Origin: Tamlana sp. 2_MG-2023
Lineage (GTDB): Bacteria; Bacteroidota; Bacteroidia; Flavobacteriales; Flavobacteriaceae
Reading direction: 5' to 3'
DNA: 64,000 nucleotides
Assembly: GCF_030548465.1 (NCBI RefSeq)
Contig: NZ_JAUOSF010000001.1
Coordinates: 615,375 to 679,374 of the forward strand
In this document: positions 9,180-18,881 of the stretch, piece after piece
Layout: each line of letters starts with the position of its first letter
How positions within the stretch are numbered: the stretch's first letter is position 1
Position numbers and translations under genes: made by a program
Notes under the pieces: generated by a model
Told to the model about the DNA's origin: nothing
What the model saw: the letters and a program-made list of their open reading frames with translations, nothing else
The model's database searches: none

Positions 9180-10748
9180 ATGAGTAAACGGATTTTTATC
9201 TTACTAATTATACTAATGAGCTTGTCCTTAATAGGTATAATTTCGATTCAAGCTTATTATATTAATGATTCTGTGAATAATGAAAGGAATCGTTTTAAGT
9301 CTAATGTGGTTACCGTTTTAAATAACGTTTCAAACACGATAGAAGAAAACGAATTTGAAAAGTATTTTACAGAATATTTAAGTTTAGATAAAGAAAAGAA
9401 AGTGGATGCAGATGCTGTCTCTCAACTGTTAATTTACAGGAAAAACAACAGCACAAAAGAAACACTTATTTATAAAAGTAATGTATTGCAAGAAGATTTT
9501 AAACTGTCTTCATCGCTCTTTGATATTGGCTTAGACAGCCTAGATATTACCAATATTATTGGAAATTCAAGTACCGAAATTTATAGTAATATGGAATCGG
9601 CAGACCGAGATTTAAAGAGTCCGATTTCAAAAATTATAAGGAGTGGTACTATAGATGAAGCTCAAAAATTAAGTTTTGAGAAGAACTTTAAGGAGGTTTT
9701 AAAAAGAAAACCAGTTCATAAGCGGGTTTCAGAAGAGGAGATTAAAGCGCTCTTATCCGAAAAACTTCAAAAATATGGTATAGGAATTGATTTTGAATTT
9801 GCAATTTACGGTAACGATCTAGCAACAAAAGTACATAGTGATAATTTTGAATATCACAAAGATTCTACTTTTGGCGTGCCTATTTTTTATGATGAAAATA
9901 ATCGTAGTCTATATAGATTACTTGTAAATTTTCCTGATGATAGAAAATTTATTTTATCAGGCGTTATTGGGATGATTCTATTATCCATCATGTTTACGCT
10001 AATTATTATTCTAGCTTCAGGTTTAGCGCTTTATCAATTGGTAAAACAACGTAAAATTTCAGAAATTAAAACCGATTTCATCAATAATATGACGCATGAG
10101 TTTAAAACCCCAATTGCGACTATAAATTTAGCGTTAGATGCGATAAAGAATCCAAAGGTTATTGATGATCAAGAAAAGGTAGTTAGATATCTTTCTATGA
10201 TAAAGGAAGAAAACAAGCGCATGCATGCTCAAGTTGAAAATGTATTAAGGATTTCTAAATTAGAAAAAAATGAACTTAATATAAATAAAGATAGAGTTGA
10301 TTTACACGAGCTAGTTGAAGATGCGATTACGCACGTAGAGTTAATTGTTGAAGATAGACAAGGTTATATAAAAACGTTTTTAAATGCTGAAAAAACATCG
10401 GTTTTAGCCAATGAAACACATTTTACAAACGTCATAGTTAATATGCTGGACAATGCGATTAAGTATTCTCCAGAAGCACCAAAAATAGAAGTGTATACAG
10501 AAAATGTAGGCACTAATGTATTATTAAAAGTAAAAGATCACGGTAGCGGAATGAGTAAAACAGCCGCAAAAAAAGTGTTTGAAAAATTTTATAGAGAACA
10601 CACCGGAAATATTCATAACGTAAAAGGCCATGGTTTAGGTTTGGCTTATGTTAAAAGAATTGTAGAAGACCATCAAGGTCATGTATCAGTAGAAAGTGAA
10701 AAAGACAAAGGGAGCACATTTACCATAAAGCTTCCGTTAATATCGTAA
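9180..10748 (+). CDS. rprX: Sensor histidine kinase, RprX-like
   Basis: This 522-residue membrane sensor kinase has one transmembrane segment at about residues 5-27 and another at about 258-285, bracketing a ~230-residue periplasmic sensor domain of unrecognised fold. The HisKA domain carries the phospho-accepting histidine in NNMTHEFKTPIA (near 308). The ATP-binding domain shows the N box (MLDNAIKYSP), GSGMS, and the G2 box GHGLGLAYV. The response regulator gene starts 4 nt after its stop. Resemblance to Bacteroides RprX is by architecture and pairing; the stimulus is unknown. Confidence 0.85.
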   Translation: MSKRIFILLIILMSLSLIGIISIQAYYINDSVNNERNRFKSNVVTVLNNVSNTIEENEFEKYFTEYLSLDKEKKVDADAVSQLLIYRKNNSTKETLIYKSNVLQEDFKLSSSLFDIGLDSLDITNIIGNSSTEIYSNMESADRDLKSPISKIIRSGTIDEAQKLSFEKNFKEVLKRKPVHKRVSEEEIKALLSEKLQKYGIGIDFEFAIYGNDLATKVHSDNFEYHKDSTFGVPIFYDENNRSLYRLLVNFPDDRKFILSGVIGMILLSIMFTLIIILASGLALYQLVKQRKISEIKTDFINNMTHEFKTPIATINLALDAIKNPKVIDDQEKVVRYLSMIKEENKRMHAQVENVLRISKLEKNELNINKDRVDLHELVEDAITHVELIVEDRQGYIKTFLNAEKTSVLANETHFTNVIVNMLDNAIKYSPEAPKIEVYTENVGTNVLLKVKDHGSGMSKTAAKKVFEKFYREHTGNIHNVKGHGLGLAYVKRIVEDHQGHVSVESEKDKGSTFTIKLPLIS

Positions 10749-10752
10749 TATC

Positions 10753-11457
10753 ATGGAAGAGCAAAAAAAGAGAATACTATTAGTTGAAGACGATCCAAAT
10801 TTTGGAACCGTTCTTAAAGATTATTTAATGATGAATGATTACGAAGTTACTCATGCCAAAAACGGTATGGAAGGTTTCGAAAAATTCAAAAAAGATGATT
10901 TTGATCTATGTATTCTGGATGTTATGATGCCTTATAAGGATGGCTTTACATTGGCCAAAGAGATAAGAGAAAAGAACACCGATGTGCCTATTATTTTCTT
11001 AACCGCTAAAACGATGAAAGAAGACGTTTTAAAAGGTTATAAAGTAGGAGCAGACGATTATCTTAACAAACCTTTTGATAGTGAAGTGTTGCTAATGAAA
11101 ATTAAGGCCATTATTCAACGTAAGGCAACTGAGACGATTTCGGATAGTAAGCAATTTGAGTTTAAAATTGGTGATTTTGATCTAAATTCGAAACTACGTT
11201 TTTTAAAGTTTAAAGGCGGTGATCCAGTAAAATTATCACCTAAAGAAAACGAATTATTACGTTTATTAGCCTTACATGAAAATGATTTAATGCCTCGTGA
11301 GTTGGCCTTAACTAAAATCTGGCGCGACGATAATTATTTTACTTCACGTAGTATGGATGTATACATTGCTAAGCTACGTAAGTATTTAAAATTAGATGAA
11401 AAAGTAGAAATACTTAATATCCACGGTGAAGGTTTTAGATTGGTGGTAAATAGCTAA
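10753..11457 (+). CDS. rprY: OmpR-family response regulator, RprY-like
   Basis: This is a 234-residue response regulator. The receiver domain (about 8-122) has the acidic pocket VEDD, the phosphorylated aspartate in CILDVMMP, and the conserved FLTAK and NKPF motifs. The C-terminal winged-helix domain (about 138-232) shows LSPKENELLRLL and SRSMDVYIAKLRKYL, typical of OmpR/PhoB DNA-binding domains. It partners the histidine kinase encoded 4 nt upstream. A MITE-like repeat separates its stop from the next terminator. Confidence 0.9.
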   Translation: MEEQKKRILLVEDDPNFGTVLKDYLMMNDYEVTHAKNGMEGFEKFKKDDFDLCILDVMMPYKDGFTLAKEIREKNTDVPIIFLTAKTMKEDVLKGYKVGADDYLNKPFDSEVLLMKIKAIIQRKATETISDSKQFEFKIGDFDLNSKLRFLKFKGGDPVKLSPKENELLRLLALHENDLMPRELALTKIWRDDNYFTSRSMDVYIAKLRKYLKLDEKVEILNIHGEGFRLVVNS

Positions 11458-11470
11458 AAATATAATCTTA

Positions 11471-11624
11471 CTGATTATCCTTAATGTGACATAATTGTTA
11501 TCGTCAACCTGAACTTGTTTCAGGTTCTCATCACAATATATTAATTATCAGCTTTGTTAGATTCCTAAATAAATTCGGAATGACGTAAATGCAATATTTA
11601 GATTACAAAACGGATATACAAATA
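11471..11624 (+). repeat. MITE-like repeat, copy 1 (plus orientation)
   Basis: This ~153-bp element is nearly identical to copies at 18704-18857 (inverted) and 62135-62287 (direct). Inside are two perfect hairpins: AACCTGAA/TTCAGGTT, and ATTCCGAA/TTCGGAAT, whose arm carries one change in this copy (ATTCCTAA). The ends in the other copies form the inverted repeat TATCCGT...ACGGATA; this copy reads TATCCTT at the left end. I count about five differences from the 62-kb copy. It contains no reading frame of note. It lies between rprY and the terminator at 11644. Confidence 0.88.
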
Positions 11625-11643
11625 ATCTTATTATTATTCTATA

Positions 11644-11672
11644 AAAAAATCCAGCTTTATGCTGGATTTTTT
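11644..11672 (+). terminator. Rho-independent terminator downstream of rprY
   Basis: An AAAATCCAGC / GCTGGATTTT stem with a 5-nt loop and a T tail. It is 187 nt beyond the rprY stop because the MITE-like repeat lies in between. Confidence 0.8.
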
Positions 11673-11874
11673 GTTGCGTGACATAACTTACTGTAGGTTT
11701 TGAAATCTTTTAGTGCGAGAGACAAGAATCAAATGGTTATGAGCATGATACTGAAAAAGTATGTACTTATGATAAACTTGGGCTTCAATCTAGATAATAG
11801 CATGTATTGGGAGTGTTTAATATTTTGATGTTTTCAATTAAATCTATTTAGGGATAAGACAAATGTACTGTATA

Positions 11875-12015
11875 CTATTTGGTTATTTTAACCGATTTCA
11901 CCACTTCATTATTTAATAAGATTTTGAGTTCATAGTTACCTTTTTTTAAATGGTCAATGCTCATGAATATCACGACCTCCTTTTCAGCTTCGTTGGCTTT
12001 GTTATCCATAGTCAT
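11875..12015 (-). CDS. Small hypothetical protein or gene remnant (46 aa)
   Basis: This short frame reads MTMDNKANEAEKEVV and then a lysine-rich stretch containing HLKKGNYELKILLNNE, ending VKSVKITK before TAG. The amphipathic alternating pattern looks like real protein sequence, not a random frame. It may be the C-terminal piece of a longer beta-rich protein. An in-frame TAA lies directly before the ATG, and no good ribosome-binding site or promoter is visible. It lies just downstream of the hybrid regulator in the same orientation. The rest of 11673-12124 holds nothing that I recognise. Confidence 0.35.
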   Translation of the reverse strand: MTMDNKANEAEKEVVIFMSIDHLKKGNYELKILLNNEVVKSVKITK

Positions 12016-12124
12016 TTACGAATTTCTTAATTGTAAAATTATAAGGAATTCAAATTAAGGGATGCTAGATATGTTCCAATCGATAGAAGATATGTTACAA
12101 AAGGAAGAAATTATTCATGTGTTT

Positions 12125-15100
12125 TTATTTGGAGGTAAATTCGGTTGGAGTACACTTATAAAGCGCTTTGAAGCATTTTATAAAGTAAGAAGGGGTATTA
12201 AAACCTACTTGGTAACCAATTTCTGCAACAGTGGCATCAGATTTTACAAGTAATTCTTTGGCCAATTTTAAACGCTGTAAACGGATAAATTCACTTGTTG
12301 TACAATTTGATATGGCTTTCAGTTTTCTATGAAGTTGCGTGCGGCTCATAATCATGTATTCAGCAAAAAGTTCGCTATTAAATTTAGGATCTGTAATATG
12401 TGCATCAATAATCGATTGGAGTCGTTTTAAAAAAACAGCCTCTGTTGAAGTAATGGCCAACTTAGGGTTAAGGTTTAGTGTGTTATTAAATTGTTCATGG
12501 ATTTTTTTTCTGTTTTTAATTAAATTTTCAACAATGATTTTGAGCTTATCAGAATTGAAAGGTTTTGTAACATAAGCATCAGCTCCAGTTTTTAAACCTT
12601 CAATTTCATTGTGATCTCCCGCTTTAGCTGTTAGTAAAATCACAGGGATATGACTCGTTATACTATTGGTTTTAATGGAGTCACATAGCTTTATTCCATT
12701 GCTTATGGGCATCATGACATCACTGATAACCACATCTGGAATAATTTGGAGCGCTTTCTTAAGACCTTCTTCACCGTTACAAGCTTGAGAAATTTGATAA
12801 TTATCATTAAATATAGATTCTATGAAAGCAAGAATATCTTCTTCATCTTCAACAATAAGTAATTGTGGTTTATCTTTTAATGGTTTGGGGCTATTTTCAT
12901 TTTGAAGCATTAAAGCTTTTGGTTTTTCTGAAATCGTACAATTTATAATTTCATCTTGATTAAAAGCATTTTTTGTAATTGGAAGTGAAACTGTAAATTG
13001 AATATGACTATTCCCTAGATTATTAGCGACAATTGTACCTTTTGATAAGGCCACAAGATCGCGTACTAATGCTAAACCTACACCAACACCATCGGACATT
13101 TCATTGTCTTGATAAAATCGTTGAAAAAGCTTGCTTAAATCTTTTCCTTCAACATGAGTACTTGTATTTATAATAGATAATACCAAAAAATCTTCTTGTC
13201 TATGAGCTTCAAAAATAATGTCGTTTTTACCTGTGGTGTATTTAATAGCATTAGAGAATAAGTTAGCACATATTTTTTCGATAATATCACGGTCAAACCA
13301 TACGTTGTTTAAATTTTCAATTTTAGCGCTTATATTTAAATCCTTCTTATTTGCACTGTACTGAAAAGCATTCATAATCTGTTTTAGCAAAAGGCTTAAG
13401 TTACCTTCTGAGACCTTAAGTTTCATTTGACTAGAATCAATCACGGAAAGGTTAAGCATTTGGTCTACAAGGTTTAATAGCCTATTGGCATTTTGTTTAA
13501 CTAAAGTGAGTTCTTTTTTATCCTTGCTAGACAAGTTTTCTTTGCTAAGTTGGTTATCTACTGGACCTAAAATTAAGGTTAAGGGCGTGCGTATTTCATG
13601 AGATATATTGGTGTAGAGTTGTGTTTTATATTCATCCAATTTTTTCAAACGATTGGTCTCGGCGTTTTCAAGACTCAATTGCATTCTCATATGCCAACGT
13701 AGCTTGGCGTAATAGTAAACAATGTAGCAAAGTAGAATAAATAATAAATTATATAAGAGTATAGCGAAGCTATCTAAATACCAAGGCTTTTTTATTTCAA
13801 AAGTATATCGAGCAGGTTCGTCATTCCAAACACCATCATAATTGCTAGAAATAACTTGAAAAGTGTATGTATTAGGGGGTAAGTTGGTGTAGTGCGCTAA
13901 GTTGTTATGCTTCGAATTAATCCAATCTTCATCGTGATTATCTAGCTTATATTTAAAAGCGCTTTTTTCTGGTAGTGAGAAATGAAGGCTTGAAAAAGCA
14001 AATGTAATTGTATTTTCATTATGTTTTAATTGATCATTTTCTATCATTTCTCGGTTTTCAGAAAAGACTTCAAATGAAGAAATAATGGTTTTGGGCTTTA
14101 CTGAATTGTAAGTAATTTGATCTGGCTTAAACCAATTAATACCTTCTAAACCTCCAAAAAACAAGGTGCCATCTTCAGCTTTACAATAAGCGCCAGTATT
14201 AAACTCCGTACCTTGTAACCCATCATCGGTACTGAAATTTTCAAATGCATTGCTGTTTTTTGAAGGAGAAAATTTACTAATACCATTATTTGTACTTAAC
14301 CATAAATTTTGGTTGGCATCTGGTAAAACACCATAAATAACTTGATTAGGTAAACCATCGCTTTGAGTATAAATAATAGTGTCATTACTTACCGTGTTAT
14401 ATTTTATAAGACCAGCACCATTAGTACCTACCCAAAGTATATCATCTTGAATTAATAATGACTTTATTTTGTAATCAAGTTTTTCAATCTTTTCAGTGTG
14501 ATTTGTTTTAACGTTTAATCTATAAACTCCGGCGTTATCTGCACCTAACCACAGGATACTATCATTTTGCTTCGTTAAGGCGCGTATGTTATTTGTAGGT
14601 AAACTGGAATTACTTTGATTAAATGTTTTAATGATACCTTTATTCGTATCAAACAGTAAAAGGCCATGTTGTTCTGTGCTAAGCCAGCGTTTATCGCGGG
14701 TTTCTGCTATAATATTCCAAATCGTAAGGTTTGATAGAGCGGGGTAGTCGATAAATTTCCCTGAGGAGCTTAGCGTGTTAAGACCTTTTACTTGATGGCC
14801 AACCCAAAGTTCACCGTCAAAATAATTGAGGCTAATAATCCTGCTAGTTGAAAGTGATGAGTTCTTGGTGGTAAAAGTTTGGTATGTTTTCTGTTTCAAG
14901 TTGAAACGTGTAAGTCCTCTGCCATATGTTCCTATCCAAATGTTATTTTTAGAATCCGTACAAAGGGACCTTACCATGTCAACACTTGTATTTTGAGGTA
15001 CTTGATTATTAGTTAAAATGTTAAACTTGATAAGATGTTCATCATAATAATTGGCCCCAGTGCCATCTGAACCACACCAAACAACCCCTGTATTGTCCTC

Positions 15101-16057
15101 AAACAAACATAATATGTCGTTATACTGAATGGCAAATGGATTACTCTTATTTGCCTTAAAATTTTTAACCTCTTGCTCTTCTTTATTAATTAGAAAGACG
15201 CCATCACCATAAGTAGCTAACCATAAAAGGTTTTTATTGTCAACTAGTAGGTCTTCAATATTTATGTCAATAGGTAGCTTACTATGCTGAAATTGTTGAA
15301 ATTCATTTGAATTTGGTGTTTTATAAAACAATCCATCACCATAGGAACCTAGCCAGATAGTACCATCTTTAGACTCTTCTAAGGTACTGTAATGCGGTGT
15401 GCTACTATTGTTTATGGCTACTTTTATTAACTCCGAATTGTTTGAATAGCTAAAAACACCTCCTGAAGTGGCCATATATAAACTTGATTCTGTTTCCAAA
15501 AAATTGTAAACAGTCTGTTTTTGAATTTGTGTTTCAGGTATTTGAGAGGCTTGTTTTGTATGTAAGTCTAACTTTAGTAAACCCTGGTTATACGTACCAA
15601 GGTATATATTGAGCTTTTGGTCTTGATAAATGGAGCAGATTTTATATGCTAATTTAATAGGAGTAAAGGTATCTGTATCTTGGTTATAAAGCTCTAACTG
15701 TCCGCCATGTGTTATAATCCAAAGTCTATTTTGCTTGTCTATATAAATCTCACCTAATTTGCTAAATGTAGATCTTGTGATGTTTTCAAACTGCTTTTTA
15801 TAGTGCGTAAACTTTCTGCCGTCATATTTGTTTAACCCGTCTTGAGTAGCCATCCATAGATAACCGATACTATCTTGAGTGATACTTATAACACAATTTT
15901 GAGATAAACCGTCTTCAATGGTGAGTGCCTTGAACGCAAATTGCTTTTGAAGTGAATTTTGATCAACCTTTTTTTGACATAAACCATCAACAGCACACAG
16001 CATAACACATACTGCGATGTAGTAAGAGATTTTAGTTTTAGGGATTACTAATTTCAA
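12125..16057 (-). CDS. Hybrid two-component system regulator (propeller sensor, kinase, receiver, AraC-type output)
   Basis: This 1310-residue one-protein signalling system is of the Bacteroidota HTCS type. In order it has a signal peptide (to about residue 27), then two seven-bladed Reg_prop-type propellers (about 35-690) with repeated GLSQN, LWLATYGDG and IWIGTYGRG motifs. A Y_Y_Y domain and a membrane segment near 775-797 follow, then HisKA with ISHEIRTPL and an HATPase domain. A receiver domain carries the phospho-site in DVVISDVMMP, and an AraC-type helix-turn-helix lies at about 1205-1305. Such proteins usually sense oligosaccharides or peptides and control adjacent uptake loci; no susC/susD-like pair is adjacent here. 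The likely start is TTG at 16057, because an in-frame stop lies five codons upstream with no ATG between. Confidence 0.9.
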   Translation of the reverse strand: MKLVIPKTKISYYIAVCVMLCAVDGLCQKKVDQNSLQKQFAFKALTIEDGLSQNCVISITQDSIGYLWMATQDGLNKYDGRKFTHYKKQFENITRSTFSKLGEIYIDKQNRLWIITHGGQLELYNQDTDTFTPIKLAYKICSIYQDQKLNIYLGTYNQGLLKLDLHTKQASQIPETQIQKQTVYNFLETESSLYMATSGGVFSYSNNSELIKVAINNSSTPHYSTLEESKDGTIWLGSYGDGLFYKTPNSNEFQQFQHSKLPIDINIEDLLVDNKNLLWLATYGDGVFLINKEEQEVKNFKANKSNPFAIQYNDILCLFEDNTGVVWCGSDGTGANYYDEHLIKFNILTNNQVPQNTSVDMVRSLCTDSKNNIWIGTYGRGLTRFNLKQKTYQTFTTKNSSLSTSRIISLNYFDGELWVGHQVKGLNTLSSSGKFIDYPALSNLTIWNIIAETRDKRWLSTEQHGLLLFDTNKGIIKTFNQSNSSLPTNNIRALTKQNDSILWLGADNAGVYRLNVKTNHTEKIEKLDYKIKSLLIQDDILWVGTNGAGLIKYNTVSNDTIIYTQSDGLPNQVIYGVLPDANQNLWLSTNNGISKFSPSKNSNAFENFSTDDGLQGTEFNTGAYCKAEDGTLFFGGLEGINWFKPDQITYNSVKPKTIISSFEVFSENREMIENDQLKHNENTITFAFSSLHFSLPEKSAFKYKLDNHDEDWINSKHNNLAHYTNLPPNTYTFQVISSNYDGVWNDEPARYTFEIKKPWYLDSFAILLYNLLFILLCYIVYYYAKLRWHMRMQLSLENAETNRLKKLDEYKTQLYTNISHEIRTPLTLILGPVDNQLSKENLSSKDKKELTLVKQNANRLLNLVDQMLNLSVIDSSQMKLKVSEGNLSLLLKQIMNAFQYSANKKDLNISAKIENLNNVWFDRDIIEKICANLFSNAIKYTTGKNDIIFEAHRQEDFLVLSIINTSTHVEGKDLSKLFQRFYQDNEMSDGVGVGLALVRDLVALSKGTIVANNLGNSHIQFTVSLPITKNAFNQDEIINCTISEKPKALMLQNENSPKPLKDKPQLLIVEDEEDILAFIESIFNDNYQISQACNGEEGLKKALQIIPDVVISDVMMPISNGIKLCDSIKTNSITSHIPVILLTAKAGDHNEIEGLKTGADAYVTKPFNSDKLKIIVENLIKNRKKIHEQFNNTLNLNPKLAITSTEAVFLKRLQSIIDAHITDPKFNSELFAEYMIMSRTQLHRKLKAISNCTTSEFIRLQRLKLAKELLVKSDATVAEIGYQVGFNTPSYFIKCFKALYKCTPTEFTSK

Positions 16058-16207
16058 TAGTATTAAAATTTACATAGGCATAGCTTTGATATAAAGTGTT
16101 TTGGGGTTATTCGTAGATTGAAATTAATAAATTATTATGACTTAATTGATTTATTTTAAACCTGATATTTTATTATCTTCAAAATCTAAATTTTTTTAAA
16201 ACACTTA

Positions 16208-18649
16208 ATGGCAATAAATAAGGAGTTGGAATTAGCTTGGTCGTTTGTTAATAATACAAACCGATCTATATTTTTAACAGGAAAAGCAGGAACCGGAAAA
16301 ACCACATTTTTACATCGTTTAAAAAAGGATAGTTTAAAGCGTATGGTGGTGGTAGCGCCAACAGGAGTTGCAGCTATAAATGCAAAAGGGGTTACCATTC
16401 ATTCTTTTTTTCAAATGCCTTTCGGGCCTATTTTACCAGACACCGATTTAAATGCCTCCCAGGGTTTTAATAGAAAGTTTAGTAAAACGAAAATCAATAT
16501 TATTAAGTCTATGGACTTATTGGTTATTGATGAAATTAGTATGGTTCGAGCCGATTTACTAGACGGAATTGATAAAACACTACGCCGCTTTAGAAATAGA
16601 GAAAAGGTTTTTGGAGGCGTTCAAGTTTTAATGATTGGAGATTTACAACAATTATCGCCAGTTGTAAAAGAGCAAGAGTGGTCGTTACTAAAAGCACATT
16701 ACAGAAATGCTTTCTTTTTTAGCAGTCACGCCTACCAGCAATGCGATGCGATTTCTGTTGAATTAAAACACATTTATCGTCAAGAGAACCCTAAGTTTAT
16801 TCAGATATTGAATGAAATTAGGAACAATGCCTTGACTGAAGCATCGGCTAATGAATTAAACAAACGATTTATTGCCGATTTCACGCCTAAGCCAGATGCG
16901 GGGTATATTTCACTCACCACACATAATAACAAAGCTGAAGCTACCAATAAAGCAGAACTCGATAAATTAACTACAAAAACATTTACCTATAGAGCAGATG
17001 TAGAAGGGAAGTTTCCAGAGTACGCTTATCCTAACAATGAATCTTTAGATTTGAAAGTTGGGGCACAAGTGATGTTTGTTAAGAATGATAGCGATCCTGC
17101 AAAGCGTTATTTTAATGGGAAAATTGGAAAAGTGATTTTTTTAGAAAAGGATGAAGTCGTAGTACATTGTCCTGATGACGATTTTAATATTGAGGTGAAA
17201 CCCGAAATTTGGGAAAACATCAATTATACCGTAGATAAAGAAACCAAAGCCATTTCCGAAGAAAAAATAGGGTCATATACCCAGATGCCGTTGCGTTTAG
17301 CTTGGTCGATAACCATTCATAAAAGTCAGGGTTTAACCTTTGAAAAGGCCATTATTGATGCTCAAGGTGCTTTTGCACACGGACAAACCTATGTGGCATT
17401 AAGTCGTTGTAAATCTTTGGAGGGCTTAGTTTTAAAAAGCAAAATTCATTCTAATCAAATTATTAGCGATAGTAACGTGATTACTTTTAATGAAAACGCC
17501 GAACAAAATGCTCCCGATGATTTGGTGTTAGAAGCCTCTAAAAAAAGGTTTCAACTCGATTTAATTCATGAAATTTTTGATTTCTATGCGTTTTTATATC
17601 CTGTAAATCGAATTTTAGATATTTATTATAAAAATAGAACCATTATAGAAGGTAAGTTAGAAGATACCTTTCGTCCAATAAAAGATAAAATTGCGAACTT
17701 TTTAAAAGTAGCCAATGGTTTTAATATTCAGCTTAGGCAAATAGCGGAAGAGGAAGGGTTACCAGAATCTAGTGCTGTCATTCAAGAACGCTTTAAAAAG
17801 GCGATTACCTATTTTAAAGCAGAAACAGAAACTGTTATTACTACACCATTAAAAACTTTTGGATTTACTACCGATAATCAAGCGGTTGGAAGTGATATTA
17901 CTAAAAATTTAGATGCTTTTGAAGAATTACTTGCTGTGAAGCAGTTGTATTTTAATAATTTACAAAGTGGATTTAATACGCAAAACTTCTTAGAATTACG
18001 AGCTAAAGCTGTGTTCCAAGGAAAAGAAAAGCCCAAAAAATCTAGAAAGACTGTTGTTGATGGAACCAGTCACGTGGAGTTGTTTGAATTGCTGCGTGTG
18101 CTTAGGAATGAAATAGCCGAAGATAAAGGCTTAGTTCACTTTCAGGTATTTACCCAAAAAGCACTTTACGAAATGTGTGAAACACTCCCTACAAATAAAG
18201 CGGAATTACTTCAAGTGAATGGTATGGGAAAAACACGTGTTGAGAAATACGGAACGGCTATTTTAAAAATTATCAACGAGTATTGCGAAGAAAACGATAT
18301 TGAAACAGCACATGATGTTGAAATTTTTAAAGAAGCACCAAAAAGGAAAAAAGGAGACACTAAAAAGGAATCGCTTCAGCTTTATAAATCAGGTAAATCA
18401 ATTAAAGAAATTGCAGATCTTAGAGAACTAAATGAAAACACCATTCTTGGGCATTTAGCTACTTTTTTACCAACAGGAGAGGTGCAATTATTTGATATTA
18501 TTTCCGAAGAAAACTATAATGAGCTCAAGAAAATCATTCCAAAGAAAACTTTTGAAAATCTATCGGATTTAAAACAACAATTGGAAGATAAGTTTTCTTA
18601 TTTCGAATTGCGCTTGGTGTTGGAGGAGTTGGATTTAGTCAAAAATTAA
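16208..18649 (+). CDS. Pif1/RecD-like helicase with HRDC and C-terminal helix-turn-helix
   Basis: This is an 813-residue superfamily 1 helicase. Residues 1-430 form the motor, with Walker A GKAGTGKTT near residue 24, VVVAPTGVAA (motif Ia), VIDEISMVRADLLD (motif II), and LAWSITIHKSQGLTFE followed by YVALSRC (motifs V and VI). An HRDC-like domain follows (about 620-690, with KAELLQVNGMGKTRVEKYG). A C-terminal helix-turn-helix domain of the kind found after RecQ or HRDC modules (ESLQLYKSGKSIKEIA) ends the protein. It probably unwinds DNA in replication or repair. It stands alone, with the hybrid regulator divergent on one side and a MITE-like repeat on the other. Confidence 0.88.
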   Translation: MAINKELELAWSFVNNTNRSIFLTGKAGTGKTTFLHRLKKDSLKRMVVVAPTGVAAINAKGVTIHSFFQMPFGPILPDTDLNASQGFNRKFSKTKINIIKSMDLLVIDEISMVRADLLDGIDKTLRRFRNREKVFGGVQVLMIGDLQQLSPVVKEQEWSLLKAHYRNAFFFSSHAYQQCDAISVELKHIYRQENPKFIQILNEIRNNALTEASANELNKRFIADFTPKPDAGYISLTTHNNKAEATNKAELDKLTTKTFTYRADVEGKFPEYAYPNNESLDLKVGAQVMFVKNDSDPAKRYFNGKIGKVIFLEKDEVVVHCPDDDFNIEVKPEIWENINYTVDKETKAISEEKIGSYTQMPLRLAWSITIHKSQGLTFEKAIIDAQGAFAHGQTYVALSRCKSLEGLVLKSKIHSNQIISDSNVITFNENAEQNAPDDLVLEASKKRFQLDLIHEIFDFYAFLYPVNRILDIYYKNRTIIEGKLEDTFRPIKDKIANFLKVANGFNIQLRQIAEEEGLPESSAVIQERFKKAITYFKAETETVITTPLKTFGFTTDNQAVGSDITKNLDAFEELLAVKQLYFNNLQSGFNTQNFLELRAKAVFQGKEKPKKSRKTVVDGTSHVELFELLRVLRNEIAEDKGLVHFQVFTQKALYEMCETLPTNKAELLQVNGMGKTRVEKYGTAILKIINEYCEENDIETAHDVEIFKEAPKRKKGDTKKESLQLYKSGKSIKEIADLRELNENTILGHLATFLPTGEVQLFDIISEENYNELKKIIPKKTFENLSDLKQQLEDKFSYFELRLVLEELDLVKN

Positions 18650-18703
18650 GAAGTCTTGAAAGTTAAAGAGAGGAACAAGGTTTTGTTTGTTCAAATAATA
18701 ATT

Positions 18704-18857
18704 TATTTGTATATCCGTTTTGTAACCTAAACATTGTATTTACGTCATTCCGAATTTATTTCGGAATCTCATAAAGCTGATAATTAATATATTGTGATGA
18801 GAACCTGAAACAAGTTCAGGTTGACGATAACAATTATGTCACATTACGGATAATCAG
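18704..18857 (-). repeat. MITE-like repeat, copy 2 (inverted)
   Basis: This is the reverse complement of the elements at 11471 and 62135, with intact hairpins ATTCCGAA/TTCGGAAT and AACCTGAA/TTCAGGTT and the outer inverted repeat TATCCGT...ACGGATA. It fills most of the gap between the helicase and the DinB-like gene and ends only ~25 bp before the latter's ATG. It may therefore supply or disturb that gene's promoter region. Confidence 0.9.
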
Positions 18858-18881
18858 TATAATTTATCTAAATTAGTGATC

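Noticed and set aside
12062..12575. Open frames on the plus strand at 12062-12253 and 12339-12575
   Set aside because: They lie opposite the hybrid regulator gene's AraC and receiver domains, have no family resemblance, and are shadows of that coding sequence.
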